Source: Gorsachius magnificus
Lineage: Eukaryota > Chordata > Aves > Pelecaniformes > Ardeidae
NCBI GenBank assembly: GCA_034008185.1
Contig: CM067081.1
Coordinates: forward strand, 67,818,054 to 67,882,053
Length of the DNA stretch: 64,000 nucleotides
Direction of reading: 5' to 3'
Shown: in pieces, positions 63,888 through 64,000 of the stretch
Position numbering within the stretch: the first letter of the stretch is position 1
Layout of the letters: every line of letters begins with the position of its first letter
The notes under the pieces: generated by a model
What the model saw: the letters and a program-made list of their open reading frames with translations, nothing else
The model's database searches: none
Told to the model about the DNA's origin: nothing
Translations under genes and position numbers: made by a program

Positions 63888-64000
63888 AACAAGAGTTCCA
63901 GCCAGAAAGAGTGTTATTCTAGTAGTCGCCTGTGAAAGCAATTTAGGAAGTAGCAAAGGGCTCTTACTCCCTCTTGGTTAACTATAACCTTTGGAAATTT
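63888..64000 (+). other. CFAP97D2: CFAP97D2 3' UTR (start; continues past right edge)
   Basis: The sequence after the TAG is non-coding and contains no AATAAA or ATTAAA signal before the window ends, so the polyadenylation site should lie to the right. Confidence 0.6.

Noticed and set aside
1..64000. CRISPR arrays, prokaryotic operons, prophage or insertion sequences
   Set aside because: No regular spaced repeats or compact gene arrays are present, and the intron-rich genes and CR1 elements show a vertebrate genome.

Overview
This is vertebrate nuclear DNA, most likely from a bird. It shows spliced genes with GT-AG introns, one GC-rich CpG-island promoter in AT-rich non-coding DNA, and 5'-truncated CR1 LINEs ending in the typical octamer-like tail (cattctrt-gattctrt). 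CR1 of this kind points to a bird or reptile; chicken or a relative is the best guess. There are no prokaryotic operons, CRISPR arrays or recognisable rRNA/tRNA genes.

Layout. (1) Positions 1-38944 are the 5' part of a very large first intron of RASA3, which is read on the minus strand. I recognise no second exon, so the intron runs off the left edge. (2) Positions 38945-38999 are RASA3 coding exon 1: 18 complete codons plus one base, encoding MAVEEEGLRVFQSVRIKI. It lies in a CpG island (about 38040-39780) that also holds the 5' UTR, paired CCAAT boxes, GC boxes, G-quadruplex-prone tracts and an unusual 34-35 bp inverted repeat. (3) About 39780-52690 is the intergenic space between two divergent genes. 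It contains a (TG)n microsatellite, one CR1 element and two old degraded amniote repeats. (4) Positions 52837-63887 on the plus strand hold a complete small five-exon gene that I assembled from short exons with matching phases. It encodes a 206-residue CFAP97-domain protein, best called CFAP97D2 because of its sequence and its place beside RASA3. Two more CR1 copies sit in its first intron.

The two genes are transcribed away from each other. RASA3 is a membrane-associated GTPase-activating protein for Ras and Rap. CFAP97D2 belongs to a family linked to cilia and sperm flagella. From what I know of human 13q34, RASA3 and CFAP97D2 are also neighbours there, so this looks like conserved synteny. 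The genes share no obvious function: RASA3 has a housekeeping-type CpG promoter, while CFAP97D2 has no CpG island but has an RFX X-box-like motif 133 bp upstream of its ATG.

I found no convincing new biological system. The items most worth following up are the CpG-island hairpin, the open N-terminal frame upstream of the RASA3 ATG (including a leucine-rich run), the X-box-like site, and the fact that I see no CR1 element in almost 39 kb of RASA3 intron.
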